DNA from: Schaalia sp. HMT-172
GTDB lineage: Bacteria > Actinomycetota > Actinomycetes > Actinomycetales > Actinomycetaceae
NCBI RefSeq assembly: GCF_030644365.1
Contig: NZ_CP130058.1
Span: 1,178,001 to 1,242,000 of the forward strand
Length of the DNA: 64,000 nt
Direction of reading: 5' to 3'
Shown here: one piece after another, positions 16,784-25,891 of the stretch
How positions within the stretch are numbered: the first letter of the stretch is position 1
Layout: each line of letters opens with the position of its first letter
The notes under the pieces: generated by a model
The model's input: only the letters and a program-made list of their open reading frames with translations
Told to the model about the DNA's origin: nothing
Databases searched by the model: none
Made by a program: the position numbers and the translations under genes

Positions 16784-18151
16784 TCAGGCCTCGTGAATGC
16801 GCTCCTCGACGACGTCCTCGCCGGCGACGAGCTTGCCGGACGCGCCGGCCCCCAGCTGCTCCATGGCCAGGCGGCCCACCATCTGCTGGTTCGTCGTCGT
16901 GCGCTGCGAACGCGCACCCGACAGGAAACTGAAGAACCAATTCACCAGCGTGCCCACCTGCGACTTGAAGCCGACGATGTACAGCAGGTGCAGGAAGCAC
17001 CAAGCCACCCACGCGGTGAAACCCGTCATCTTCGTGTTACCCATCTTCACGACCGCCTTGAAGCGCGCGATCGTCGCCATCGACCCCTTATCGAAGTAGG
17101 AGAACTCCGTCGCCCTCGGCTTACGGCCCGCCAGGCGCGCCGCCACCGTGTCTGCGGCGAAGCGCGCCGACTGGATGGCGCCCTGCGCGACGCCGGGGAC
17201 GCCCGGGAACGCCATCATGTCGCCCAACACGAAGATCTCGGGGTGCCCGGGCAGCGTCAAGTCCTTGTTGACGCTCACGCGGCCCGCGCGGTCCACCTCG
17301 GCGCCCGTCGCCTCGCCCAGGGCCCGGCCCAGCGGGCTCGCGGACACACCCGCAGCCCACACCTTGCACACGGACTCGATCCGCTCCTCTTCGCCGGACT
17401 TGTACTTCAGCGTCACGCCCTCGGCGTCCACGTCGGTGACGAAGGCGTTCATCTTCATCTCGACGCCGAGCTTGGCCAGCGCCTCCTCGGTCTTGTGCCC
17501 GAGCTGCTCGCCGAACGGGGGGAGTGGGTGCTCGGCGCCGTCCACCAGGATGACGCGAGCCTTCGTCGGATCGATGTTGCGGAACTCGCCCTTCAGCGTG
17601 TGAGAGGCGAGCTCGCGGATCTGTCCCGCCATCTCCACGCCCGTCGGGCCCGCGCCCACGACGACGAAGGTGAGGAGCTTGCCCACCAGAGCAGGATCGG
17701 TCTCGATCTCCGCCAGCTCAAACGCGCCGAAAATACGCGCGCGCAGCTCGAGTGCGTCATCGATCGTCTTCATGCCCGGCGCGAACACCGCGAAGTGGTC
17801 ATTGCCGAAGTAGGACTGGCCCGCGCCCGCCGCCACGATCAGCGTGTCGTACTCGGTGTGCTCATATTTGTTGTGGTTGCGCCACTTCACGACGCGAGCC
17901 TCGACGTCGATATCCTCGACGAGCGCCTGCAGGACGGTCACGTTCTTCTGCTTCCGCAGGATCTCGCGCGTCGTGGGGGCGATGTCGCCCTCGGAGAGGA
18001 TGCCGGTGGCCACCTGGTAGAGCAGGGGCTGGAACAGGTGGTGCGACGTGCGGGCCAGGATAGTGATGTCGGCGTCGGCCTTCTTCAGTCGACGAGCAGC
18101 CGTCAGACCAGCGAAACCGGAGCCGATGATGACGATGCGATGACGGGGCAT
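16784..18151 (-). CDS. ndh: Type II NADH:quinone dehydrogenase
   Basis: A single-subunit, non-proton-pumping flavoprotein that passes electrons from NADH to menaquinone at the inner face of the membrane. The 455-residue product has the FAD motif IVIIGSGFAGLTAARRL at the N terminus and a second dinucleotide fold, FVVVGAGPTGVEMAGQI, near residue 165. The quinone-side segment is GVPGVAQGAIQSARFAAD, and a membrane-binding C-terminal region (AWVAWCFLHLLYIVGF) follows. GGAGA precedes the ATG. An iron-box-like palindrome lies 16 bases upstream, which suggests iron-responsive control. Confidence 0.94.
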   Translation of the reverse strand: MPRHRIVIIGSGFAGLTAARRLKKADADITILARTSHHLFQPLLYQVATGILSEGDIAPTTREILRKQKNVTVLQALVEDIDVEARVVKWRNHNKYEHTEYDTLIVAAGAGQSYFGNDHFAVFAPGMKTIDDALELRARIFGAFELAEIETDPALVGKLLTFVVVGAGPTGVEMAGQIRELASHTLKGEFRNIDPTKARVILVDGAEHPLPPFGEQLGHKTEEALAKLGVEMKMNAFVTDVDAEGVTLKYKSGEEERIESVCKVWAAGVSASPLGRALGEATGAEVDRAGRVSVNKDLTLPGHPEIFVLGDMMAFPGVPGVAQGAIQSARFAADTVAARLAGRKPRATEFSYFDKGSMATIARFKAVVKMGNTKMTGFTAWVAWCFLHLLYIVGFKSQVGTLVNWFFSFLSGARSQRTTTNQQMVGRLAMEQLGAGASGKLVAGEDVVEERIHEA

Positions 18152-18166
18152 AAGACTCTCCTTTGA

Positions 18167-18185
18167 TTAAGCAAGGCTAATCTTA
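18167..18185 (-). promoter_or_regulatory. DtxR/IdeR-type iron box upstream of ndh
   Basis: TTAAGCAAGGCTAATCTTA resembles the DtxR/IdeR consensus TTAGGTWAGSCTWACCTWA, with about two clear departures. The overlapping TTACCTAA extends the symmetry to 18190. It sits between the ndh ribosome site and its promoter region, where a metal-dependent repressor would act. No regulator gene is in the window. Confidence 0.55.
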
Positions 18186-18230
18186 CCTAAATGCGGTGCG
18201 CATAAATTGTGAAGTCTCGCGCACTCGTCT

Positions 18231-19717
18231 CTAGCGTTCCGACGCCGAGAACAGCTCCGCCGCCCCGAGTGGATCAGGCTTGCCCGTCGCCGTCGTCGGC
18301 AGCTTGTCCACGACCACGATCCGCCGCACCTTCTCCCACGGCGCCAAGGCCTCGCGCAGGGCCTCGGACAGCGCGTCGGCGCTCATCGACGAGGCCTGGG
18401 CGCGGCCCTTGGGAGAAGGCACGATGAGCGCGGCGACGATCTGCCCCCAGCGCTCGTCCGGCAACCCCACGACGAGGGCATCGGACACCGTATCCAGCGA
18501 CCGCAGCGCGCGCTCGACGCTCGGGGGAGCCACCAGCTCACCGGCCGTGTTGATCATGCGGTGGGCGCGTCCCACCATGTGCAGCCAGCCGTTCGCGTCC
18601 CTCGTCGCCAAATCGCCGGTGCGCAGCCACTCCTCGCCGCTGACGACGCCGGGTCCGCGATCTCGCCCATCTCGCCGACGCTCGCCTCTCGCTCGGGAGA
18701 GGCCATGACAACCAGGTCCACGTAGGGAAAAGGGACACCGAGCGACCCGGCGGGCGCGCCGCACTGCGGCGTCGCAACCGTTCCGGCCCCCGACGTCTCC
18801 GTCATGCCCCACACGTGGATGGGAGACAGGCCCACGCGACGCATCGCCTCCGCCAGATCCGCCGTCATCGCGTCCCCGCCGATCAGCGGGCGCACCCACG
18901 AGGACAGATCGCCGCCGCCGGCCTCGTACTCCTCGACGAGGGCACGCACGATCGCGGGCACGGCGAACATCATGGTGATCCCGTAGCGCGCGATCGCGTC
19001 CAGCACGCCGCGCGCATCAAAGGAACCCGGGAAACCCAGCGTCACCAGCGTCCCGCCGTGCGTCCACACGTCCATCGACGTTCCGTTGAAGCCTCCGATG
19101 TGGCTGGCGGGCGCGCACACGCCCACGACCGACGAGGTCGGCGCGTAGTCGAAGCCCTCGCGGAAATTCGTCGACCCCCACCACATGACCTCGTGGGTGA
19201 GCTCGACGGGACGCGGCGTCCCCGTCGACCCGGAGGTGAACAAGATGGCCGCCAGCTCGGTGCCGCAGCGCGCGGGCGCGGTGCTCATCGGCGCCGCGCG
19301 AGCCACCCAAGCAGCCAGGTCGCGAAACGACGCCCGGTGCACACCCGCGGAGGCCAGGGCGAGCGCAGTGAGGGACGAGGCCTCGTCGTGGAAGACCCAC
19401 GAGACGCCTCCCTGCGCGCACATCGACGCGAGCGCGGAGGCGGGCATGCGCGGGGAGAGCGGAACCGTCACCGCGCGCAGCCACGAGGCCGCCACGAACG
19501 CGATGTAGTGCCACGGCGAGTTCGCCCCGATGACGCCGATGCGCGTGCCCTCGCCGATGCCCGCCTCCGCGAAGGCACGAGCCAGGCGAGCGACCGTATC
19601 GGCGGCCTCGCGCACGCTCCACTCCTGGCCCATCACCGCATCCACGAGGGAGAGCCGCTCGGGGTGGCGGCGCGCCGCCGCCAGGAGAGCCCGCGCGGGC
19701 GAATAATCGGGGATCAC
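18231..19717 (-). pseudogene. AMP-dependent acyl-CoA synthetase/ligase, frameshifted
   Basis: An adenylate-forming ligase split over two frames. The first frame (19717 to about 18660) carries the start, the P-loop LFTSGSTGTPRPVELTH and VWGMTETSGAGT. The second frame (about 18660 to 18231) resumes with RGPGVVSGEEWLRTGDLATR, then WLHMVGRAHRMINTAGE and the catalytic-lysine segment LPTTATGKPDP. The break is at 18657-18664, between GEMGEI and RGPGVV. There is no homopolymer there, so a real mutation is more likely than a read error. An intact protein would have about 494 residues. GTG at 19717 overlaps the lipA stop. The substrate is unknown; MenE-like and fatty-acyl ligases are both possible. Confidence 0.75.
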
Positions 19718-20781
19718 GAGGCCGAGGCGGCCTTCGCGGCTGCCATGGCCGCGTGACGCTCCGAGCGCTCCTTCAGGCGAGCCAGCACCGAGCCGGCCTC
19801 CTGGAGCGTCGAACCGGAGTTCTCGATGTGGCGCAGCTGCTCGGGGATCTCAAAGCCGCGAGCACGCATACCCTTGGCCCACAGCAGACCCGCGCGGTAC
19901 GAGGAACGCACGAGGGGGCCGGCCATGACGCCCGCGAAGCCCATCTCCTCGGCCTCAGCGGCCAGCTCCACGAACTCCTCCGGGTGCACCCAGCGGTCGA
20001 TCGGGTGATGCAGGGGAGAGGGACGCAGGTACTGCGTGAGCGTCAGCAGATCGCAGCCCGACTCATGCAGATCGCGCATGGCGGCGCTGACTTCCTCACG
20101 CGTCTCGCCCATGCCGAGGATCAGATTCGACTTGGTGACCATGCCGCCGTCGTGGGCGCGCTTGATCATCGCGAGCGAACGATCGTAGTTGAAGGCGGGA
20201 CGAATCTTCTTGAAGATGCGCGGCACCGTCTCCAGGTTGTGCGCGAAAACCTGCGGGCCGGCCTCGATCACCATGTCGATCGACTCGGCCTGTCCGCGGA
20301 AGTCGTCCACGAGCAGCTCCACGCCCGTTCCCGGGTTGAGCTCGTGGATGAGGCGGCACGTCTGCGCATACAGCCACGCGGCACCGTCGGGCAGATCGTC
20401 TCGGGTCACGCCCGTGATCGTCACGTAGCGCAGGTCCAGGTCACGCACCGACTCGGCGATGCGGCGTGGCTCGTCCTTGTCGTACTCCGTGGGACGCCCC
20501 GTCGCGATGTCACAGAAATCGCAGCGGCGCGTGCACAGGGCGCCGCCGAGGAGGAACGTCGCCTCGCGATCCTGCCAGCACTCGTAGATGTTGGGGCACC
20601 CCGCCTCGGCGCATACCGTGTGCAGGCCTTTCGCGTGGGAAAGCGAACGCATGTCCTGGTAGTTCTCGCCGGCTTTCGCGGTCGTGCGAATCCACTCAGG
20701 CTTCTTCTCGATCGGCGTTTGCGAGTTACGCACCTCGATGCGTAGGAGCTTGCGTCCTTCGGGATCGGGCAGGGTACTCAT
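19714..20781 (-). CDS. lipA: Lipoyl synthase
   Basis: A radical-SAM enzyme that inserts two sulfurs into octanoyl groups on lipoyl domains to make lipoate, the cofactor of PDH-type complexes. The 355-residue product has both cluster motifs, [12 protein letters not shown] (auxiliary cluster) and CTRRCDFCD (CxxxCxxC radical SAM). ATG at 20781 overlaps the lipB stop (ATGA), and GAGGT lies nine bases upstream. Its own stop overlaps the next gene. It depends on Fe-S assembly, which the suf operon in this window would supply, and serves the E2 partner of aceE. Confidence 0.97.
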   Translation of the reverse strand: MSTLPDPEGRKLLRIEVRNSQTPIEKKPEWIRTTAKAGENYQDMRSLSHAKGLHTVCAEAGCPNIYECWQDREATFLLGGALCTRRCDFCDIATGRPTEYDKDEPRRIAESVRDLDLRYVTITGVTRDDLPDGAAWLYAQTCRLIHELNPGTGVELLVDDFRGQAESIDMVIEAGPQVFAHNLETVPRIFKKIRPAFNYDRSLAMIKRAHDGGMVTKSNLILGMGETREEVSAAMRDLHESGCDLLTLTQYLRPSPLHHPIDRWVHPEEFVELAAEAEEMGFAGVMAGPLVRSSYRAGLLWAKGMRARGFEIPEQLRHIENSGSTLQEAGSVLARLKERSERHAAMAAAKAASAS

Positions 20782-21467
20782 AGGGGGGACCTCGTCGTGT
20801 AGGAAACGGAAGCGGGCTGGGTGGCCAGGCACGGGGAGATGTGCTCCACCATGCGCGGGATGAGCTGCGTCGCGGCCTCGGCTACGGTCGTGTGAACGCC
20901 CTCCCACGACAGGGAGGTCACGTCGGCGTCGGTCAGGCCGCAGGGGATGATGCCTTCGAAGGCGTGGGCAGGGTCGATATCGACGTTCAGGGCGACGCCG
21001 TGCAGGGTTGCCCCGCGCGCGACCTTCAGGCCGATCGCGCAGATCTTGCGGTCGCGGCGCCCCTCCTCGGTCAGCCACACGCCCGCGCGTCCCTCGACGC
21101 GGTGCACCGGCAGTCCCCACGCCTCGCGCACGGTGTCGATAACCGAGGCCTCAACCGCGCGGATCCACCGCACGAGATCGACGGGCTCGCGCAGCAGAAC
21201 GACGGGGTAGACGACGAGCTGTCCGGGGCCGTGCCACGTCGCCGAACCCGCGCGATCCGTCCGAATGATCGGGACGGTCGTGGACGGGATATCCTCGGGC
21301 TTCGTGTGGCGCCCCGCCGTCCACGTGGGCGTGAACTGGGAAACGATGAGCGTGTCCTCGCCGCCGGCGAGGACCTCCTCGTGCAGGGAGCGCTGGAGCG
21401 CGTCAACCTGCGAATAATCGACCAACCCCCGGTCGAGTAAGCTCAAAATCTGCACGGATGTGATCAT
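20778..21467 (-). CDS. lipB: Octanoyl-[ACP]:protein octanoyltransferase
   Basis: Transfers octanoyl groups from octanoyl-ACP to lipoyl domains, the step before LipA. The 229-residue product has [17 protein letters not shown], the active lysine in [17 protein letters not shown], and the catalytic cysteine in [12 protein letters not shown] at 21467 matches the usual family start ([13 protein letters not shown]). An in-frame ATG at 21518 with GAGAGGA upstream is an alternative that would overlap the divergent Nif3 gene. It is first in the lipB-lipA-ligase operon, with 4-base overlaps at both junctions. Confidence 0.95.
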   Translation of the reverse strand: MITSVQILSLLDRGLVDYSQVDALQRSLHEEVLAGGEDTLIVSQFTPTWTAGRHTKPEDIPSTTVPIIRTDRAGSATWHGPGQLVVYPVVLLREPVDLVRWIRAVEASVIDTVREAWGLPVHRVEGRAGVWLTEEGRRDRKICAIGLKVARGATLHGVALNVDIDPAHAFEGIIPCGLTDADVTSLSWEGVHTTVAEAATQLIPRMVEHISPCLATQPASVSYTTRSPL

Positions 21468-21504
21468 AGTCGCGGGCAGGGTCCCTTGCTTGTTGGGGGT
21501 CCGG

Positions 21505-21510
21505 TATGCT
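21505..21510 (+). promoter_or_regulatory. Leaderless -10 of the Nif3-like gene
   Basis: TATGCT, six bases, then ATG at 21517. No ribosome-binding site is present. Confidence 0.5.
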
Positions 21511-21516
21511 TGTCGC

Positions 21517-22428
21517 ATGCGATTGTCCTCTCATTCTTCCGAACCCGACGCCCCCGACTCAGCCCAGGCCTCGTGGCGCGTCCGCGACCTCATGTCCCTC
21601 ATGGAGTCCTGGTACCCGCAGGCCACCGCGCAGCCCTGGGACCGCGTCGGCCTCATCGTCGGCGACCCCGACGCCCCGGTGCGCTCACTCCTCCTCGCCC
21701 TCGACCCCACCGCCGCCATCGCCGAACAGGCCGTCGCCGGACCCCACGGGGACGGGCAGCCCTACGACATGGTGATCACGCACCACCCGCTACTCCTTCG
21801 CGGCGCCTCCTTCCTGCCGGTCACCGACCCCAAGGGAGCGGTCGTGACACGGCTGATCCGGGCCGGCATCTCCCTCTTTAACGCGCACACGAACGCTGAC
21901 GTGGCCTGCGAGGGCGTGGCCACGGCGCTCGCCGACCTGATCGGCCTACGCGACACGGTGCCGCTCGAACCCTGCGGCGTTGACGCCGAGGGACACGAGA
22001 TCGGACTGGGCCGCGTCGGAACGGTCGAGACGACGACGCTCGGTGCCTTCGCCGACCACGTCGCCTCCGCGCTCCCCGCCGGTCCCACGGGTCTGCTCGT
22101 CGGAGGGGACGAGGCCATGGCGGTGCGTCGGGTCGCCGTCCTGGGTGGCGCGGGGGACAGCGCACTGGACGTGGCGCGCGCCGCCGGCGTCGACGTGTAC
22201 CTGACAGCAGACCTGCGCCATCACCCGGCCTTAGAGCACCTCGAGGGTGGTTCCCCCGCGCTGCTGTGCGGCTCCCACTGGGCCACAGAGTCGCCGTGGC
22301 TGCCCGTGCTCGCCCGGCGCATCGAAGCGGCGGCAGCGGCCGCCGATGTGGAACTTCGCGTCGAAGTCTCTACGATTGTCACCGAGCCATGGACCAGCCA
22401 CCGAGTCACCCAGGGAGGACTAGCGTGA
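21517..22428 (+). CDS. Nif3-like dinuclear metal centre protein
   Basis: A 303-residue member of the Nif3/YbgI family. It has the metal-ligand block VITHHPLLLRGASF, the segment LFNAHTNADVACEGV, and a C-terminal VYLTADLRHHPALE. The family is thought to hydrolyse cyclic or GTP-type substrates, or act in metal or folate metabolism, but the role is unsettled. The start is leaderless. The stop overlaps the GTG of the next gene (GTGA). The pairing of Nif3-like and zinc-ribbon genes is widespread in actinobacteria, so they probably act together. Confidence 0.88.
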   Translation: MRLSSHSSEPDAPDSAQASWRVRDLMSLMESWYPQATAQPWDRVGLIVGDPDAPVRSLLLALDPTAAIAEQAVAGPHGDGQPYDMVITHHPLLLRGASFLPVTDPKGAVVTRLIRAGISLFNAHTNADVACEGVATALADLIGLRDTVPLEPCGVDAEGHEIGLGRVGTVETTTLGAFADHVASALPAGPTGLLVGGDEAMAVRRVAVLGGAGDSALDVARAAGVDVYLTADLRHHPALEHLEGGSPALLCGSHWATESPWLPVLARRIEAAAAAADVELRVEVSTIVTEPWTSHRVTQGGLA

Positions 22429-23168
22429 AAGCGACGCACACCGACCAGCTCGAGCTTCTCGAGCTTCAGAAGCTTGACCAGAAGGAATCGGCGCTGCTCC
22501 ACAAGCGCGACTCTCACCCCGCCCACGCCACCGTGCGCGAGTTCGCGGGCCGTGTCGCAGACCTGCAGCGCGCCGCGATCAGCCAGAACGCCATCATCGC
22601 CGACGTGAGCCGCGACATCACCCGCATCGAAGACGAGATCGGCAAGGTGAGCGAGCGCCGCAAGCGCCAGCAGGGGCGCATCGATAACAACCAGGTGCCC
22701 CTGCGCGACATCTCCGCCATGGAGCACGAGATCGCGCAGATGGACCGGCGCCTGTCCAAGCTCGAAGACGATCAGGTCGAGGCCGAAGAACGCCTCGAAG
22801 CCGCGCGCGCCGCGCAGGACAAGATGAAGGCCGAAGCCCAGGCGATCGCCGCCGACATCGAGCACCTCAAGGCTGAGTTCGAGGCCGACGTCGCCGATTC
22901 CGACGAGGAACTGCGCCGCGTCATCGCCGCCCGCCGCGCTCTGGCCGATCGCCTCCCGCACTCCCTCCTCGAGGAATACGAGGACGCGCGCCGCCGCAAC
23001 GGTGCCCTGGCCGTCATCGAGGTGCGCGACGGCTACGGCATCGGCGTGGCCGCCGACCTGAGCCCGATGGAGCTCGAACGCATTCGCCTGACCCCCGCCG
23101 ACGAACTGTACCTGACCGAGGACACCTCCCAGATTGTCGTGCGAACGGCGGCGAACACGCCCCGCTGA
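22425..23168 (+). CDS. CT398-like coiled-coil protein with cysteine-less C4 zinc-ribbon domain
   Basis: A 247-residue protein. Residues from about 5 to 180 form a long antiparallel coiled coil (LELQKLDQKESALLHKRDSH onward), as in the CT398/DUF164 family. The C-terminal domain aligns with the family's C4 zinc ribbon: DLSPMELERIRLTPADELYL is kept. However, the positions that normally hold CxxC (here YGIGV) and the second CxxC (here LTEDTSQIVV) have no cysteine. Zinc binding by this motif is therefore lost. GTG at 22425 follows GGGAGGA and overlaps the Nif3 stop. Confidence 0.85.
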   Translation: MKATHTDQLELLELQKLDQKESALLHKRDSHPAHATVREFAGRVADLQRAAISQNAIIADVSRDITRIEDEIGKVSERRKRQQGRIDNNQVPLRDISAMEHEIAQMDRRLSKLEDDQVEAEERLEAARAAQDKMKAEAQAIAADIEHLKAEFEADVADSDEELRRVIAARRALADRLPHSLLEEYEDARRRNGALAVIEVRDGYGIGVAADLSPMELERIRLTPADELYLTEDTSQIVVRTAANTPR

Positions 23169-23171
23169 GGC

Positions 23172-24509
23172 TCAGGCCCGAACCGCGTAGACATCCGCCA
23201 GGTAGAAGCCCTGCCTGCTCGCCGTGACCGTCACCCGCACCCGGGTGGCGGTCACGGGCTTGTCCAGGGTGATGATGCGCCGGTAGCCCACGCACTGGAC
23301 GCGAGCGATCTCCCGCTCGTCGCCACCCTCCACGCACGAGGCCACCACGGCCTCGTCGATGCGCTGCCCGCGGGCGATGTCCTCCTCCAGGACGAGGGCG
23401 CCGACCGATTGCGGCGAACCAAAACGCAGCGTCACCGTGTTCGACGAATCCTCGCGGGCGGCGTCGATGCGGCGCGAACGGAAGTCAGCGATCTTCTCCC
23501 CGAGTTGCGCCAGAACCCGCACGTCGGTGTCGGCCAGGCGGCCGTGGCGGTTGGGCGGGACGTTGAGCAGGAAGGTCGCGTTACCGCCCACCGACCCCTT
23601 CCAAATGGCGAACAGCTCGTCGGCGCTGCGCACCTGGGAGTCTTCGACGTCGTGGTGGAACCAGCCCTTGCGCGTCGAGGTGTTGACCTCCGCGGGGTAC
23701 CACGCCAGGGGGCCGGAGTAACCTGCCAGGGCCTCGCGCGAGCCCAGGTCTTCGTCGCCGGAGGCCACCTGCCGGGAAAACTCGCCGTCGTCTGCCTTCT
23801 GGGACTTCTCCGCGGTGCGCTCGGCCTCGCGCAGGGACGCGGGCACGACGCTCCACTCGTTGGTCCGAACGGATCCCGCCTCATTGCCGCACCAGCGCAC
23901 GTCGGGGCCGCACACCGAGATGACGGCTTCGGGGGCCAGCGCACGCACGGTGTCGTAGATGCGCTGCCAATCGTAGGTCTGGACCTTGCCGTTGGGGCCC
24001 TCCCCGCACGCGCCGTCCAGCCACACGGAAAACACGGGGCCGTAATGGGTGAGCAGCTCGATGAGCTGGTTGATGTAGAAGTCGTTGTAGGCCTCGCCCT
24101 GCCCATAGGTCGGCTCCGTCATGTCCCAGGGGGACAGGTAGACACCGAACTTCAGGCCGTGGCGCGCGGCCGCATCCGACACCTCGCGCACCAGGTCGCC
24201 TGTGCCGCCCTTCCAGGGGGAAGAGGCCACGGAGTGAGCCGTGTAGGCCGACGGCCACAGGCAGAACCCGTCGTGGTGCTTGCATGTCAGGATCACGCCG
24301 GTCATACCGGCGCTGACGAGAGCGCGCATCCACTGCTCCACGTCCACGTTAGCGGGGTTGAAGAGAGCTGGATCCTCATGGCCCTCGCCCCATTCACGAT
24401 CCGTCATCGTGTTCATCCCAAAGTGAATGAACGCGTACATCTCCATCTTCTGCCACTGGAGCTGACGGTGAGTGGGCCGAATATTGGCCAGGTAGTCCTC
24501 GTTGATCAT
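23172..24509 (-). CDS. Alpha-L-fucosidase, GH29 family
   Basis: A 445-residue glycoside hydrolase of family GH29 that removes alpha-linked L-fucose with retention of configuration. Visible blocks are YAFIHFGMNTMTDREWGEG, CKHHDGFCLWPSAYTAHSV and the nucleophile region VFSVWLDGACGEG, where the Asp in WLDGA is the expected nucleophile. A C-terminal carbohydrate-binding-like domain (about residues 340-445) follows. There is no signal peptide, so it acts inside the cell on imported fucosides. No transporter or fucose-catabolism gene is adjacent. The start ATG has GGAGAAAA about nine bases upstream. It lies tail to tail with the zinc-ribbon gene. Confidence 0.88.
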   Translation of the reverse strand: MINEDYLANIRPTHRQLQWQKMEMYAFIHFGMNTMTDREWGEGHEDPALFNPANVDVEQWMRALVSAGMTGVILTCKHHDGFCLWPSAYTAHSVASSPWKGGTGDLVREVSDAAARHGLKFGVYLSPWDMTEPTYGQGEAYNDFYINQLIELLTHYGPVFSVWLDGACGEGPNGKVQTYDWQRIYDTVRALAPEAVISVCGPDVRWCGNEAGSVRTNEWSVVPASLREAERTAEKSQKADDGEFSRQVASGDEDLGSREALAGYSGPLAWYPAEVNTSTRKGWFHHDVEDSQVRSADELFAIWKGSVGGNATFLLNVPPNRHGRLADTDVRVLAQLGEKIADFRSRRIDAAREDSSNTVTLRFGSPQSVGALVLEEDIARGQRIDEAVVASCVEGGDEREIARVQCVGYRRIITLDKPVTATRVRVTVTASRQGFYLADVYAVRA

Positions 24510-24588
24510 CGCGACGTTTTCTCCGCTTCGTGGCCGCGCTGGGCCAAGCCTGCGCCCTGCAGGTTCCTGACAAAGGATAGCCCAGCGG

Positions 24589-25401
24589 CTAATTGGTCAC
24601 CAGCGTGAGCGCTCGCGTCGCGCCGCCCTGTTTCGCCTTCTTTTCCGGCCCGAATTCGACATCGATAACGCGGTGCTCGGCCCCGCGAGCGTCGTGCAAC
24701 GTCACCGCGTGCGCAGCGTCCGTCAGCGCCTGCTCACACTCGGCCGTCTCGCCCGCGGCGTATCCTCCCGACGCCAGGAGTGTGCCCGTGACGGCGCCCC
24801 TCCAGCGCTTAGCGTCGTGGGAAATGACGGAGCGTGTGCCGCCCGCCTCGCGCACGACGCGCAGTTCCCACACGCGCGCCCACGGCGCCTTGCAGGCTGC
24901 CCGGTAGGGGCCCGAGCGCGCGTCGATAACGATGCACTCCGAGGCCTCCGGGCGCAGGGCCGCGTCCAAGCGCGGTGCCCACCAGGTGGACATGACGCCG
25001 AAGCCGGGCAAGGACACGCCCATGGCGAGGCGGTGGTTGGGGACGTGGTCGGCGGGGGAGAGGACCCCGAAGAGGCCCGAAAAAACCGACACGTGAGACG
25101 CGCCCATGCTCTGCCACGCGCCGGGGGCGACGGCCTCGATGGCCTCGAAGAGAACGCCCGTGAAGAGCGACGAGGCCGGGGCGCAGGGGGCGGAGTCAAG
25201 AGCCTCGTTGACGGACAGGTCGATGCGCGTTCCGACCTTGAGGGCGGCCGCAGCGTCCACCCCGGACCCAAGCGCCACGAGCGCGTCCGCGACCCGGCGA
25301 CGATCCGCGTTCAGCGAAGGGCGCGAGAGGGCGTCCAGGGACAGACAAGGCCCGGATTCGGGCGCGTTCTTCCCCTCCGACGGGGGCAACCAGATCAGCA
25401 T
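24589..25401 (-). CDS. yaaA: YaaA family peroxide-stress protein (DUF328)
   Basis: A 270-residue YaaA/UPF0246 protein. In E. coli, YaaA lowers intracellular iron and limits peroxide damage. The family start MLIWLPPSEGKNAPESG and the block FSGLFGVLSPADHVPNHRL are clear. The start is leaderless, with -10 TAGGGT (25408-25413) six bases upstream of the ATG. It is divergent from the RNase P RNA gene. Most family work is from E. coli, so the role here is inferred. Confidence 0.87.
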   Translation of the reverse strand: MLIWLPPSEGKNAPESGPCLSLDALSRPSLNADRRRVADALVALGSGVDAAAALKVGTRIDLSVNEALDSAPCAPASSLFTGVLFEAIEAVAPGAWQSMGASHVSVFSGLFGVLSPADHVPNHRLAMGVSLPGFGVMSTWWAPRLDAALRPEASECIVIDARSGPYRAACKAPWARVWELRVVREAGGTRSVISHDAKRWRGAVTGTLLASGGYAAGETAECEQALTDAAHAVTLHDARGAEHRVIDVEFGPEKKAKQGGATRALTLVTN

Positions 25402-25407
25402 GCATTC

Positions 25408-25413
25408 ACCCTA
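25408..25413 (-). promoter_or_regulatory. Leaderless -10 of yaaA
   Basis: On the minus strand TAGGGT is followed by GAATGC and then ATG. Confidence 0.45.
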
Positions 25414-25437
25414 TCGCGCCGGCGGCCCCAGGCGCGC

Positions 25438-25443
25438 TAGAAT
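25438..25443 (+). promoter_or_regulatory. -10 element of RNase P RNA
   Basis: TAGAAT lies five bases before the first paired base of RNase P helix P1, where the -10 of this RNA should be. Confidence 0.5.
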
Positions 25444-25448
25444 TTGTC

Positions 25449-25821
25449 GGTGGATCTGCCGGCCGGGCGGCCGCGCGCGGAAACGCTCGAGGAACGTCCG
25501 GGCTCCACAGGGCAGGGTGATGGCTAACAGCCACCCGGGGTAACCCGCGGGACAGTGCCACAGAAAAGAAACCACCTCCACTGATCGTGGCGGTAAGGGT
25601 GAAAAGGTGAGGTAAGAGCTCACCAGCGGCGCGGGCGACCGCGTCGGCTAGGTAAACCCCACCCGGAGCAAGACCGAGCAGCAGGCAGGGCGGCCCGCCT
25701 CATGCCTGCGGGTAGGTTGCTGGAGGCCGTCGGCAACGACGGTCCTAGATAGATGGTCGCCACCGCGAGACCGGTAACGGTCCGCGGGCACAGAACCCGG
25801 CGTATAGGCCGACAGATCCAC
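25449..25821 (+). ncRNA. rnpB: RNase P RNA, bacterial class A
   Basis: The catalytic RNA of RNase P, which matures tRNA 5' ends. The 5' GTGGATCTG pairs with 3' CAGATCCAC to form helix P1. The conserved cores GAGGAACGTCCGGGCTCCAC and GGCTAACAGCCACC are present, as is ACAGTGCCACAGAAAAGAAA, and the 3' ACCCGGCGTATAGGCC closes the fold. The approximately 373-base length is normal. A promoter precedes it and a strong terminator follows. Confidence 0.95.
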
Positions 25822-25855
25822 GGAAGGACCCCGACGCGAGTCGGGGTCCTTCCGT
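25820..25855 (+). terminator. Terminator of rnpB
   Basis: Perfect 16-bp stem ACGGAAGGACCCCGAC/GTCGGGGTCCTTCCGT with tetraloop GCGA, followed by AGTTTC. It abuts helix P1 of rnpB. Confidence 0.85.
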
Positions 25856-25891
25856 AGTTTCGGGAGCCGAGTGCCCACCGCGGGGCGGCGC

